Program-made: the position numbers and the translations under genes
Notes under the pieces: generated by a model
The model's input: only the letters and a program-made list of their open reading frames with translations
What the model was told of the DNA's origin: nothing
Database searches by the model: none
Assembly: GCA_037974665.1 (NCBI GenBank)
Contig: CM075764.1
Location: forward strand, 86,174,825 to 86,238,824
Direction of reading: 5' to 3'
Length of the DNA stretch: 64,000 nt
Origin: Ehretia macrophylla
Lineage: Eukaryota > Streptophyta > Magnoliopsida > Boraginales > Ehretiaceae
In this document: one piece after another, positions 46,123 to 57,910 of the stretch
Position numbering within the stretch: the stretch's first letter is position 1
Layout: each line of letters starts with the position of its first letter

Positions 46123-46560
46123 GGTCAACCGTTAAAGAGCATGTGCTCAAGATGATAGATTACTTGAATGCAGCCAAAGTCCTTGCTGTAGAAATTGATG
46201 ACTAGAGCCAAGTGAAAATGATACTGGAGACTTTGCCTGAATCTTTTGCTCATTTCAAGCTCTACTACAACAAGAGCAAGATGGATATGGGCCTATCATA
46301 TTTGATGAAGGAACTTCAGGTAGAAGAGGCCACTTTGAAGCCCAACGACTATGAGTATCTTGCCCAGTCTTCGTCTTTTTGTCTTGCCTCTAAAGGTAAG
46401 AAGATCAAAAAGAAGGGTAAGGAACAAAAGCGTGGAATGGGCATAAAGGATAACAAAAGAAGAATGATGGTGATAAGCTCCGACGAAAGTACTTCAAGTG
46501 TGACTCCCTTTTAAGCACTATAAGAAGAACTAACCTCAGTACCTAGCCGAGGGCAAGACA
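46123..46560 (+). pseudogene. Copia gag, second part (broken)
   Basis: Reads TVKEHVLKMIDYLNAAKVL, then MILETLPESFAHFKLYYNKS and LMKELQVEEATLK, the C-terminal half of copia gag. A Lys-rich stretch (SKGKKIKKKGKEQKRG) leads toward the position of the zinc knuckle, of which only KYFKCDS-like remains are readable near 46489. A TAG breaks the first segment. Confidence 0.82.
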
Positions 46561-46599
46561 AGTACTTATATTTTCTTTCTAGTTGAAACTGCTTTAATG

Positions 46600-46760
46600 G
46601 AAGATTCTATTGATTCATGGATCATAGACTCAGGCGCCACTAATTTTGACTGCAATTCATTCAGAGGTTCCAAGACACCATGAAGATTATTTAAGGGAGA
46701 TTCTGAGTTGCGAGTTGGCATAGGACTAGAATGTGGGCATATGTAGTAGGTGATGTTATT
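46600..46760 (+). pseudogene. Copia aspartic protease remnant
   Basis: At 46612-46644 the plus strand encodes DSWIIDSGATN, the active-site motif of copia proteases (sWiiDSGATxH). Following sequence is recognisable only in part. It lies between gag and integrase, the copia gene order. Confidence 0.78.
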
Positions 46761-46959
46761 TTGAAGGTTAAAAAATAAACAATATCTAAATAATGTTTTG
46801 CAAGTTTTTCTTGTACTGCAATGAACTTGTTTCAGTATTGCAAATATTATTTAGATATTCAATTTAGTTTGAATGGATCCATATTTTGTTCAAGAAAATA
46901 TGCATAATTATTTATTATTCGTTCATTCTAATAATACATCACTACATAACACTGAGTAA

Positions 46960-47710
46960 GTACAGTCAACCACAAAGAGATAAGCTTTTTCCTGCCTATT
47001 TTTTGTCGTTTGTGTTTAGGTTAATCTAAACGAACTTTAGAGAGTGGTCAAAAATGGGTTCCTGGACCCATTGGATCTTGAACCATGGGTCACACTTCTA
47101 AGGGAAAAAAAGACAAAAATGGACTAGGTACACATAAATGTATGAAGTCTTGGTTTAACGACCAGTTGTCACATAGTGAATTGTGTCTAATCTGATCACA
47201 CCAGGTACTCCTACCAGAATGGTGTACTAGAAAGGAGAAATCTTCACTCCCTTTGAGAGTTGGTAAGATTCATGGTGAATCAAGTTACCAACATCCTTTT
47301 GAATATGTTATTGAAATAGCAGTACACATTTAGTTTTATCTATATCAATCCATAGGATATCCTTAGAATAATGGACATGCTTAAAACCTTATGAACTGAT
47401 AGCATTTGGAATTTAGATCAAACATGTGTTATTTCATATTCAAAAGGGTACAAAGATGGATAATCTTACAACCTCTAAGGGTCAAATACTTAGAGAAAGA
47501 TTGTACAAATCATCCGTGACTAGACTCAGAGATCATATTAGAGGGAGTCCTACCAAGATCTTCAGTATCACCAGATCCTATAGTAATTCTAGGGAAATAC
47601 AACAGCATAGCTCTAGCTCACAAATGGAGCCACGTCATAGTGGGAAGATATCCAGACCACCTAATAGGTGCTTCAGAGATTTTTATCAAACTGACTCCGA
47701 TGATTAGGTA
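46960..47710 (+). pseudogene. Copia integrase and spacer (broken)
   Basis: Near 47212-47300 one frame reads SYQNGVLERRN, corresponding to the conserved PQQNGVxERRN around the catalytic Glu of copia integrase. The frame 47426-47707 ends with SGKISRPPNRC, resembling the 'RRSgR..rPPxRf' spacer before RT. Catalytic Asp motifs are not clear. Inactive. Confidence 0.65.
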
Positions 47711-47769
47711 GTGGATCCCATGAGATAGACAAGGCAATATCCGATATGAATGCAGACAAATGACACCAA

Positions 47770-48780
47770 GCAATGGAATTTGAAATAGTAACAAGTACTC
47801 TAGAAAAATTTGGTATCTTTACCCATACCCAAAAGAAATCAAACCCATGGGATGTAGGTGGGTATACAAGAGGAAAATAGTGATAGAAGAGAAGGTGAAA
47901 ACCTTCAAAGCAAAAACTTGTGGCGGAAAGGTACACTCAAAGATAAAGGGATCAACTATGAGGAAACTTTCATGCCAGTAACTATGCTTGAATTTATCAG
48001 GCTACTCTAAGCCATCGTTTGTCAATATGACTACGAGATATGGCAAAATGATTGTCAAGACAGTTTTTCTTAATGGAAGTCTTGGCAAGAGCATCGATAT
48101 GATGCTACCAGATGGGTGCATTGCTAAAGGTCAAACGTATTTAGTCTGCAGGCTTAAGAAGTCCATTTATGGACTTAAGTAGGCATCAGGGCAAGCAACA
48201 TTAGTTTTGATCAAACAATTTACAATCTTGATCAAACTATTTATAGTTTTGATTAAGATGTTGGTAAGCCCTGTATGTATGGTAGGCTAAAAGGGAATGT
48301 TGTGGCATTTTGGTCTCATATATAGATGATATTTTACTCATTAAAATTAGGTTTGGCTATTTTCTAAATGAAAGACTTGAGATAAGCGAGCTATGTGCTA
48401 GGAATTAAGCTTCTGTGAGATCACAAAGCTAAGACATTAAGCTCTATCTCAAGTTTTATATATTGAGAAGGTACTAGTAAGATTTGGCATGCGAGATTCC
48501 AAGAGAGAATTATTACCTTTCAGGTTTGGAGTCTCTCTATCTCAAAATCAATGTCCGAAGACATATGAGGAGGTAGAAGTTATAGAAAAATGTTTTATAT
48601 GCATTAGCGGTTGCAAGCCTTTTGTATGCCATGTTTTGTGCTAAAATAAATATCTACTTTGCAATGAGAATGATAAGTAGATAGTAATCAAACCTAGGGT
48701 CAACTCATTGTATAGCAGTTGAGCATATACTCAAGTATCTTTGCGAGAACGAGGAAATATATGCTAGTTTACTAATATGA
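47770..48780 (+). pseudogene. Copia reverse transcriptase (broken)
   Basis: Reads HQAMEFEI (47766 on), then VETFKAKT/INYEETFMPVTML near 47900-47990, a segment matching AVxTVFLNGxLxxxIxMxQPxG at 48058-48120, and VCRLKKSIYGLK at 48151-48182. Later comes YVLGIKLL near 48390 and SKRELLPFRFGVSLSQNQCP near 48500. The order and phrases match plant copia RT, placing integrase before RT as Ty1/copia requires. Many stops and frame changes; an insertion-like repeat of 'LDQTI' codons lies near 48215-48260. Confidence 0.8.
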
Positions 48781-49268
48781 GGATCTTATACCTATAAGGT
48801 ACACAAGATTCAGATAAAAATTCCAGAAGATCAACCTTTGAAAATGTTGTTACTATGCCAGAGGCGCTGTGACATGGATGAGTGTAAAAACAATCTTGCA
48901 TTGTTTACTCTACCATGTGGATAGGGCACAAGGAAGCACCAGAAGTGGCATAGGGGGCTATATGGATCAGGAAATTTCGGATGGAATTGGAGCCTATGAC
49001 AATAGTACAAAAACTCACAGATATGTACTATATTAGTAATGGAGTAGTGGCAGAATGTAAGGAACTGAGAACCACTAGATTGGGAAGCACATAGAGAGAA
49101 TAACACCACATGATTCGGGAAATTGTCCAATAGGGGCAATGTAGTAGTAAGAAAAATTGCTTCAGCCAATAATTTAGCAGACCCTTTTATGATAGGCCTT
49201 ATTGAGAGAGTATTTAATACTCTTGTGGAGGCTATGGGTGTTAGAGTAGGATGTTGGTAGTACTCTTT
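48781..49268 (+). pseudogene. Copia RNase H remnant
   Basis: Lies between RT and the 3' LTR. Short phrases suggest RNase H (for example VASLLYAMFCAKINI just before it and a NxEAEY-like region near 49030) but the frame is badly broken. Position is the main evidence. Confidence 0.5.
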
Positions 49269-49284
49269 AGTGCAAGTGAGAGTA
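49269..49284 (+). other. Copia polypurine tract region
   Basis: AGTGCAAGTGAGAGTA directly before TGTTGGG. In plant copia elements the same place reads AGTGCAAGTGGGAGATTGTTGG, so this is the decayed plus-strand priming site. Confidence 0.75.
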
Positions 49285-51095
49285 TGTTGGGAATTGGATA
49301 CCCTAAAGACCACTAGCACTAAGACATCTCAGTATAAGGGATATTATTCAGTTGATAAACCAGTACATTCATTATGAGCATGTTTATTTCTCTCATATTA
49401 TTTGATATATTAGTATGCAAAAAAGTTCCTTAATACAAGTGAATAGCATAGGTGCGTGGTGATCCGCACAGAAGGTCTATGCTATGAGGCTTAGATCAAA
49501 CTATAGGTTCATAACCGAATTATGAAGCTGTGCACTTCACTATGGTAAGGTTATAATGAGAGAGTCTCCTATTTGGTAGGGTTACCTATCTTGGTCATTG
49601 GAGGGGCTATCCGGACTTCTCTTATTAGTATATATGAATGCATTGAACGGGACCACAATAAATGCAATCTCAGTGACATTACTATCATTGTAAGAGAACT
49701 AAAAGCATCTTAAGCTACTAAGTGACCAGTGCTCTATATCATAAGCATTTGTGGATGTATCAGTGGATCCCATGACATGTGTTTTGATTCACTATGGGTA
49801 AAAACTTATAATAGGGTCAACAGCTCGGTGTTTTGGACATATGGACGATATCCATTAGGTGTCATGCATATGAGTCATGATTTTATGCTATCTTAAGTAA
49901 TAGTGAGCTACTCGCTTGAAGCTATCTATGTAATCATTCAAATCTAAGTGCTCAGTAATATAGCTCAGGCTGTATTGGATACTAGACTTGTAGGTCGCTC
50001 CCAGAAACAAGAGAATAGTATCTGGGTGATGATTATAGGAAACATAAAGGTCCAACGAATAGATGTAATGAAGATAGGATGATAGTTTGAATGCAAGACC
50101 TATCCTTGATTGTGGTTGAAAACATAGAAGGACATTTCAATTATTTTGCTTAGTAGGTTAATAGAAAACCTCTTTCGGAAGTTTATTAGTTACCATGGAG
50201 TACAACCATAACTCTTTAGTGGACTGAGTTAAGGTTAAAATGGTTAAAATACTGCTAATATTTAGCAAGGGCATTTTGGTCATTTTATAGCCACAATAAC
50301 TATGTCTTCGGGTCCCTCTCCTAGCTACTTTCCTTTATGGTGAACTATCTCTTTCTTAATTTGGCATATGTGTGTTAGTTGAATATAGTTTCCTATTTGA
50401 GAACATGCAGCTCAATTTAGAAAGGCTAGGACATTACGACAAAAGACATTCTTAAGACAAGAATGTTTGTCCTTGCGTAGAATGTCCAAATGGCATGTGC
50501 CAGGCATACTCTGGCGTGTAGTAGGCGTGTGGGGCCAAGTTGGTGGATAAGTGATAAGATTTAATTATTTAAATTAAGAAGATAATCCATTTATCTTCAG
50601 ATAATTCAAGATAAATAATTAAAATCACTATCCTATGGAAACTAAAACTCTAGAAACCCTATCACTCTAAAAATCGGCTATTACTAGCCTCCTACACACA
50701 ATTCACACGAAATCCTAACACACACATACAATACACCACACGACCAAAAAAAGGCCGGGAAGAAATCTTCCACCTGATTTCAACACCATTGGCAAGGATC
50801 GTGGAAAAAGGGAGAAGACTCAAGGAGTTTTCATTTTGGGGAGATTCTCGTGCCTTGGAGATTATTTCTAGCCATTTTCCAGCAACCAACTCATGTATGG
50901 GTTGTGTGTTTAAGCCAACACGAAAAGTAATAATCACACAATACACAAATTAGTACTAAATATCAATTTCGATAATGGTTTTATGCATAATTATGTGTTT
51001 ATTCTGCTTGTGGATTATTGGCTACCATACAAAGTTTATATTTCAATTATAAACTATAAAATATTCCTAGAAAGCCTTAGAATCCACATTTTTCA
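49285..51095 (+). mobile_element. 3' LTR of the copia element (1811 bp)
   Basis: Starts TGTTGGGAATTGG and ends CCACATTTTTCA. The last ~320 bases match the 5' remnant at 40001-40313. An LTR of this length is long for copia. I cannot assign a lineage firmly; gag and RT phrases resemble Tork/Angela-type elements. Confidence 0.85.
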
Positions 51096-51935
51096 CTACC
51101 AACTTCTATTCACATAGAACAACAACACCACTTGGCCGCTGATGTTGGGGACCTTTTTTACAGACCATGGCCAATATCGTCATCTTGTTGGCCGACTTCT
51201 ATGATTAACCATCACACGGCCTGACATCTGTTATATTGTACACATTCTTAGTCAGTTCATGCAGCAACCTCGCCAGCCTCATCTTGATGCCGCATTTTGC
51301 TTGCTTTGTTATTTCAAGACTAATCCTGACCAAGGTATTTAGGATTAAAATAATTTGAGACATTTGGTTGTTGAGATACAAGGTGTCTTACAAGTGTCTT
51401 AGTTCTGAATTTACGTAAAAATATAAATTGATTTTGATAGTTACAAATTACATACCTCTGTTCTTCAAAGTACATAAGATGGTTCCAAACTTCTAACGAA
51501 TGTAATCGTCGTGAAAGCTTTTATTCTTCCATGGACATAATTATATATAATGTTGTAGACATCTAGTAAAATAAAGTTGAATATACTAAGTGACTAAAGC
51601 ATTGTCACTAAGTATTTATAGAAAAAAAATTATATGTACAATTATAAAAATTATAAAAAAAAAATTGTACCTAAAATCTTTTAAAAAAATTGTGTGAAGG
51701 GACTTAAAGTTGCAAACTTGCAATATTATAAAAAAAGGTTTGATAACAAGTCATATTTAATATTAACTTAAAAATTATATTTGCTACTTTTTATTATTAG
51801 TTAGTCAAAAAATATAATTACTACGAATTGCTAGTTTGTTTTAAAAATAGTAGTTACTACGACTTGCATTGTATGTATAAAGCATAATATTTTAATTTCT
51901 TTTAATAAGTGAGCTCAAATTGTGCTTAATTTGTA
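51096..51935. other. AT-rich DNA, no gene seen
   Basis: Includes A/T homopolymer-rich stretches at 51600-51800. Nothing recognisable. Confidence 0.45.
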
Positions 51936-52219
51936 CAGGGCCAGAGTTGGGCTAGAGATTGGCCTTTTTTGGGCTTTGAGCTAGGCCTGTGTTGGGTCAG
52001 GCTCTGAACTGGGCCTTGCTTTGAGCTGAGCGGGTTCATGGGTTGGGCTGAGCTCAAATGGGTCTGGGCTCAAATGGGCTGAGTCAGAAATTATATAACC
52101 CAGCTCGGCCCACATATATGTGGTGGACTGGGCCGAGTCGAGCCCATTATCAACTGAGCTGGGTTGGACCCGAATTTTCTTGTGCTGAGCTGAGTTGGGC
52201 CTGTGTCGGCCCAACTCAA
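51936..52219. repeat. GGGCT/GGCC-rich degenerate repeat block
   Basis: Dense recurrence of GGGCT, GAGCTGGG, GGGCC and their complements (AGCTCGGCCCA, GGCCCAACTC) over 280 bp, abruptly GC-rich inside AT-rich DNA. The first and last parts are partly complementary (GGGCCAGAGTTGGGCT against GAGTTGGGCC...GGCCCAACTC). Long frames occur on both strands only because stops are rare in the repeat. Possibly a decayed foldback element. Confidence 0.65.
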
Positions 52220-53275
52220 ATGTCACCTCTAGTGAGGACGATGACTATTTTCTTTCTTGTTTCTTATTTTTTGTAAAAGGAGTCATTTGGTCAATTATTA
52301 TGATTATTTTATTGTCAAATTCGTTAAAAATTTCACTTAATGCATGTGTAGAACAAACTCTGTTAAATATGATGGATTTTTTTACGGTAAAGGGTGTTGT
52401 GCACTTTTGGAAAACCACAGACTCTAGTTTAGGAAGTTTTTGAACTACAAAAGGGTATTATGCACTTTCGTCAAACCATAGGGGGGTCTGGTGCAATTTA
52501 TCTCTTGACAATATGAGCTTGTTCTACGAGGCGTACTTAAGGATATAAATAATGGAGACCTTCCCCTTCTATCATGAGAAATTTAGCAACCTCACTATAA
52601 TATATTATATCTTTTGTAATACTTCAATTGAAAAATTAAAAAAAATTATTGTAAAAAATTATATAAAAAAAAATTGTTGCTATATGTGTCTTATTGCTAT
52701 AGTTCTTTAATCATTTTTTGTTAATAATTCAGGAAATTACTTTTTAGCAACAGTTTTCAAATGTTGCTTATTATATATAAAAAACCATTGAAATAGAGAA
52801 TTTGTCCCTGAATCATATGTAATGGTTAAAATTATTTGCAATGATTTTTAATCTTTTTATAATAAGTCTGAATATCACTAAATGTTGCAACACCTTATGC
52901 CTCGTAAGGCCTCTATGCGAGGGGACCCGAATGGGGTATTTTGCCACCTTAATTAAAGGTTGTGGGTATCCTTAATTACTGCTGATTTTGATCGTTTGAC
53001 GGAGGGTAGATAGACTCTCTAACTTTGGTTGGGCCTGTAACTTTATAGGTATATTGTATTTTACTTGTAGTCAACTTAGTGAAATCTGACCAAAAAGGAA
53101 AAATAAATAAATAAGAGAAGGTAATTTGCAATATTCTTGAAAGGTAAGGAAATTAATTAAGTAGCTTATTTTGACAACGTAGGGGAGTAATTAACAACAT
53201 TATGAAAACACAAGAATGTAATATGTATTATTTCACATATTTTTAATTGTAATCCTATAATGAACTCAAGAGATT
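52220..53275. other. Intergenic; possible single MULE arm at 52390-52505
   Basis: The segment ending CTGGTGCAATTTATCTC near 52500 resembles the outer arm of some plant MULEs (GAGATAAATTGCACC inward), but I could not find the partner arm or a duplication. A LINE-like ending (TCTGACCAAAAAGG) is near 53087. No gene. Confidence 0.3.
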
Positions 53276-53900
53276 TTTTTTTTTCCGGTAAAAAGGAGGC
53301 CTAGCCTAGCCATACGCAGTTATTTGACCTCAAGTAGCAAGGACGTGTCGCCCCGCTTATCTTTCTTGAACAACAAGTCAAGAACCCTGGAAACCGATTC
53401 AATTGTGATTTGGCTAACTAATCAACACACGTGTTTAGTTATTTGTAAACATACATTAATATGAAGCTTGGGTGCTACTAGAGGAGCTTCTTGCAGTCCT
53501 CAAATAGATCTGTCAACGGGCTCCTTTCACGAGATCAAACCACCGCTTTTGAGTCCATCTCCATTTCAAGAAACTCAATAAGCCATTCCAAAACTTGTCA
53601 TAACCTCTCTGAAAGTGCATTCACTTCCGCTATTATATTCGATGCACATCCTAAATTACAAGTGAATCTCGATAACCAATTATTCTCGATGAAGAGCCCT
53701 CCTACCGCAGCCAATCGAGGGTTATTATTTGCATATCCATCAATATTAAATTTGTATCTTACCGCGTTTTGCTCCAATCAATTAATTTCTCACCCCGGGT
53801 CAAACTCCATGAATCTCAAAACAATTTTAAAGAAACCACTATTTGGTTATAGTATTATTAAAAGCCCTTCCATTACAAGATAATAATACATGAGCTTCCC
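53276..53900 (-). pseudogene. LINE remnant with RNase H domain
   Basis: On the minus strand the peptide KYKFNIDGYANNNPRLAAVG (catalytic Asp), then RFTCNLGCASNIIAEVNALS (catalytic Glu), matches the RVT_3-type RNase H at the C-terminus of plant LINEs (NTDGaxxxNPGxAgxGG...AEl.Al). The T-run at about 53276-53285 on the plus strand would be the poly(A) tail. Stops (for example TGA near 53600) show decay. The 5' part is missing. Confidence 0.65.
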
Positions 53901-55824
53901 TTGAAATTGAGTTCCTCCAAAGGAGTTAAACATGGTATTATTTTAACAAACGAAAAATCTTTGGGGTTTCCCAATACAGTTAGGAAAAAAGGAAATTAAT
54001 CTAAGAAATTACCATATTCTCTTTTCACTATAGACAAATAGCACCTTGATTTCTTTTATCCTTTTTTTGTGATGGGGCACTGGCTAGAAGCCAAAGAATG
54101 AGAAAGGAGAATGTTTTGGCAAAAAACTAGGCAAGTAAGCTCTGACAAATTTAAATAAATTAGTAGAAATAACTCCACATAATAAGAGGAGATTAGAGAG
54201 ACAAAGCTCTCGGACGTCCTCAAAGGGACAACATCTTGAATTTTTTTCCTTGCACTTTTTTTCACTTGGGAGGCCATATCTCAGGGAAGGACTTTGTAAA
54301 CAATCTCCGACTATGATGTAATCGCTCCCCCAATTGTTATTGACTCCTAACGTATGTATTGATTAGCCTTCACATCTTCTTCCTGTTAGGTGAATTGATT
54401 GTTATATTAGGTTATGAAATTTGTGTATAATAGAGAATAGAATGGGTTAATTGAACTATATTAATTATTGATCAAGCCTTATTGGACCAATTGTTTGAAG
54501 ATTTCATCGCATTGAGACTTTTTTACTTTGGCTTTCTATAATCTTGAGGGTAAGTAGGGTTTTCTATTCTTGTTATTCCATCCAAAATCTTATGTTAAAA
54601 CTCAAATTTATGATGATGTATTTTGTTGGTAACGTCCATGACTAATGTTACCTCATATCATTCTCAATTATGTATAAATTGCACTATTCTGTTCTTTTTA
54701 CATAGGGGCGGATCTTTTTTTTTTTTTGACAAATTAAAGATGATTCTATTAAAATAGGAAAGAGCACAAGTACATTTATAACTCACATGTATGGGTGCTA
54801 AATCTAAAAACAGAATGTCATACAGACAAGATGGTACATTAAGATACCAATTTATTGTAGAATTTTGGTTCAATGGAGGCCAAAAACACACAATATAATA
54901 ATTATATATGAATAATTTTTTTAGCGGAGAGTAAATTTTATTTTCAGCCTAAAAATGTACCTTAACCTTAAAAATATTAATTTTTTAAAAATATAATACC
55001 AACTCACTTTTTAATAATTGGGCCTTTAAATTAATGGAGAATTACAGTTCTTGAAGGCCCGTGAATACGTCCCCTATGTTTCTATACCAGTCATGCCATA
55101 ATAGTCGATTGATCCCTTGTAGATGATTGACTGACCCTTCTTCTTTGTGCTTATCCTCTTTTATCATTGCATTCTTTCCTCTGAGAACCACAATTGTCTA
55201 ACCATGGTACATTTTAACGATTCCAAATTAGTTGTGTTAATGATCATAGGTGATGGGATTTAAGAGACATAATCAGTCCTAGTCAATGGCCGTCAAATAG
55301 CTGACCACTGTTAATGATTGAGTTGTATTTAGTCTCCCTTGGTGGGAGTTTAGGGTCTGACTTAAAAATGTCATAAGTTTTATGTATTTTGTCGGTAATG
55401 TATGGATTTTACGTATTGTTAGAACTCACGTCATATCAAATAGATATTTTTTATTTTAACTTTTTGAAGTAAATCCTAAGAGTCTAGTAATATTAATAGA
55501 GTCATTCTTTAAAATGATAAATTTTTTTTGCACATTTTTCAAATATCACATGTCGTTTTTTAATTCACAGACATGACACCACAGTTTGTATTGTATCCAT
55601 CAAAGGAAAGATAAGCATATCATCACATCGCCATGTGTCATTTTATAATTGAAATGTTTTTTAAACGTATAAAAAGAGACGTTTTAAAGAATTTTCCATA
55701 CTAATGACATATATTGAGTGCTTGGAGTTAATGCAGCCACAAGTTGATTGGTAACCGACATCTCTTTACTGATTTGATTGTACTTGTTATTACCACACTT
55801 ATCTCTAATTTAATTGCAAAACCT
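53901..55824. other. Intergenic, no gene seen
   Basis: A T-run with TGACAAATTAAAG at 54716-54740 could be another truncated non-LTR tail on the minus strand. Otherwise nothing is supported. Confidence 0.35.
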
Positions 55825-56435
55825 TCATTAAATCCGTGGCTAGTCTTTCAAACATGATGATTGTTAAGGATCTGCATCTTTTCAATCAAGCTTTTCTCGC
55901 AAAGCAAGCTTGGAGACTCAGCTCAAACCAATCATTTATGTTATTCAAAGTCTACAAAGGTGTCTATTTCAGAAGCAAGAACTTCTGGTGTGCTAAAACT
56001 AGTAGTAGACCATCATGGGGATGGAAAAGTATGCTGATTTTTTTTTTTTTTGGTCAAGATAAGTATGTTGGTTGGAAGAGACTTTTTACTCAAAGAATGC
56101 ATGTGGACCATCAGGGACGGGAAATCCATCAATATTTGGTTTGATTCTTGGCTTCCAATTACAAAATCTATTCATAGGCCTAATCGGATATCTCTCAATG
56201 TTGTTGATGATCTGATCAACTTAAATACTGGTAATTGGAGTAGTGATATTATCAAAAGCTCCTTTGATGATTATATCTAGAAGGAAATCTAAGCTTTGTA
56301 CATTCCTAAGAAAAGTAAGAAGGATTCTCTCTTTTGGCCCTGGGAAGTTAATGGTCAGTTTTCTATCAAATTTGGATACTTTATAGCGGCGAAAAAGGTT
56401 ATTCATCCTCATAACCAATCTTCATCCTCTCACAT
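55825..56435 (+). pseudogene. LINE ORF2, C-terminal reverse transcriptase tail (broken)
   Basis: Reads VKDLHLFNQAFLAKQAWRL, then RPSWGWKSML, TIRDGKSINIWFDSWLP (in a second frame) and WPWEVNGQFSIKFGY. These are the familiar post-RT phrases of plant LINE ORF2 (lhxFNqALLaKQaWRl...psfxWrSil...wxiGdGxsixiWxdxWlp). Two stops near 56278-56292 fit TGG-to-TAG and CAA-to-TAA changes. The 5' end is truncated. The gene is split at 56436 by an LTR insertion and resumes at 57911. Confidence 0.8.
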
Positions 56436-56440
56436 CATCC
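56436..56440 (+). repeat. Target-site duplication, left copy (CATCC)
   Basis: CATCC is repeated at 57906-57910. Removing one copy and the insert restores the LINE frame through SHIIPPKF. Confidence 0.82.
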
Positions 56441-57905
56441 TATGAGAGTTAGTGCTCTAAAGCCAAAATTGATTGTAATTTATTAGGACACCAATATTGA
56501 ATTTTATTTTATGGGCAATTTATTTATTTTAATATGTTGATTAAATTAAATAAAGTCCTTAGATATATGTCTGTGAATCTTATTATTAAGGAGTTAAAAA
56601 TATTAGTGACGAGATTCACTGCTAATAATATATTTTAAAAGGGTCCCTGACCAGAGAATAAATTAATTGGACGTTAGTTTATCCGAATATGTTAGTATGC
56701 AGTCTATCATTTAGTTGATATGAGATACTAAACTGGGCAACGAGTCTCATTTTGTACTGATAGATGTATAGGTGATAATTGAGAATATATCTATGGACTT
56801 GACTAACAATATATATCGGATTATGAAGGTTGTTAATAATTTGATATATAATACATATAATGTATAAATATTCATTTGACCTGAGACACCATGGATATCT
56901 TGTGTATGGAATACAGTGATTTGCTAGTACCAAATCCCGATTCTTATCATGGACTCGTATATGGGCTTAGTGGTCGTGGCCCACATATGCATAGGGGTAT
57001 GTGAGTGTGCAATATAGAATCTGTCACCTAGGTGTCCTATGCGATCCAACAACTTAGTAACCGAAAATCCTTAGCTGAGGTTAAATAATAGATGTGAGTT
57101 CTACAATTTATTTACGAGTTGCTAAATTTATTGGATTATGACATATGAGTAAGTAAAAGAGTTTGACATCCCTATCTACAATTCTGGCTTAATCGGCATA
57201 GATACGATGGAAAGAATTAATTATACATGAATTATGCATTAGTAGGGTTCGAGCAATTCCACTTCGTTATTAATTAAGTAGTTGCGATATACCACTATGT
57301 GTCACTCATGACTTGTAGAAATTAATTAGAGTAATTCTGACTAATATATTAATTGGATTAATATTATTCCACTACTGATTAATTATGAACCCGAGAAGTT
57401 ACACACAAATAATAATTTAGAATTAATCTGTAAGAGAGATTTAATTCAATAATTTAGATTGTCCAAGATTATTTAATTAGAACATAGATTGGGCTCATAG
57501 GGATTTTAATCCTATGGATCTTACAGTCTGAGTCCATGTACTGGGACTAGTCCAAAAGGCTAGCCCTAAGATTTACAGGTTTTCTATAAAAAGAAAACTA
57601 TGCTAGAAAGCTTAGCTAGCACAAAAACTCTATGTCATAAACAATTTCTTTAGAACTCTAGTGGGGGTTTATAGTTTCTCTCTGAAATTCTGTATGGATA
57701 CTGTCGGAGGCTTCACACGTGGGGAGCTCGAATTGCATAAGAGACCACATCGAACGTCACGATTTAAGGTAATCCCCAAACCCATAATTATTAGATAATT
57801 ATGTTTGTATGTGTAATCATATAAGCTATCATAAACAGATACGTGAATTTATTTTGTAATTAATTGTAATTGAAAATTTTTAAATTCCACCTATGTAACC
57901 CAACA
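56441..57905 (-). mobile_element. Solo LTR, copia-like, 1465 bp, in the LINE
   Basis: On the minus strand it starts TGTTGGGTTACATAGG and ends CTAACTCTCATA; TGTTGGG is a common copia LTR start, the last bases being CATA rather than a clean CA. Flanked by 5-bp CATCC duplications. No internal genes, so a solo LTR. Confidence 0.75.
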
Positions 57906-57910
57906 CATCC

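Noticed and set aside
51981-52276. Frames on both strands rich in Trp, Pro and Ser
   Set aside because: Arise from the GGGCT/GGCC word repeat, which is poor in stops.
52390-52505. Complete MULE
   Set aside because: Only one arm-like end is visible and no partner or duplication was found.
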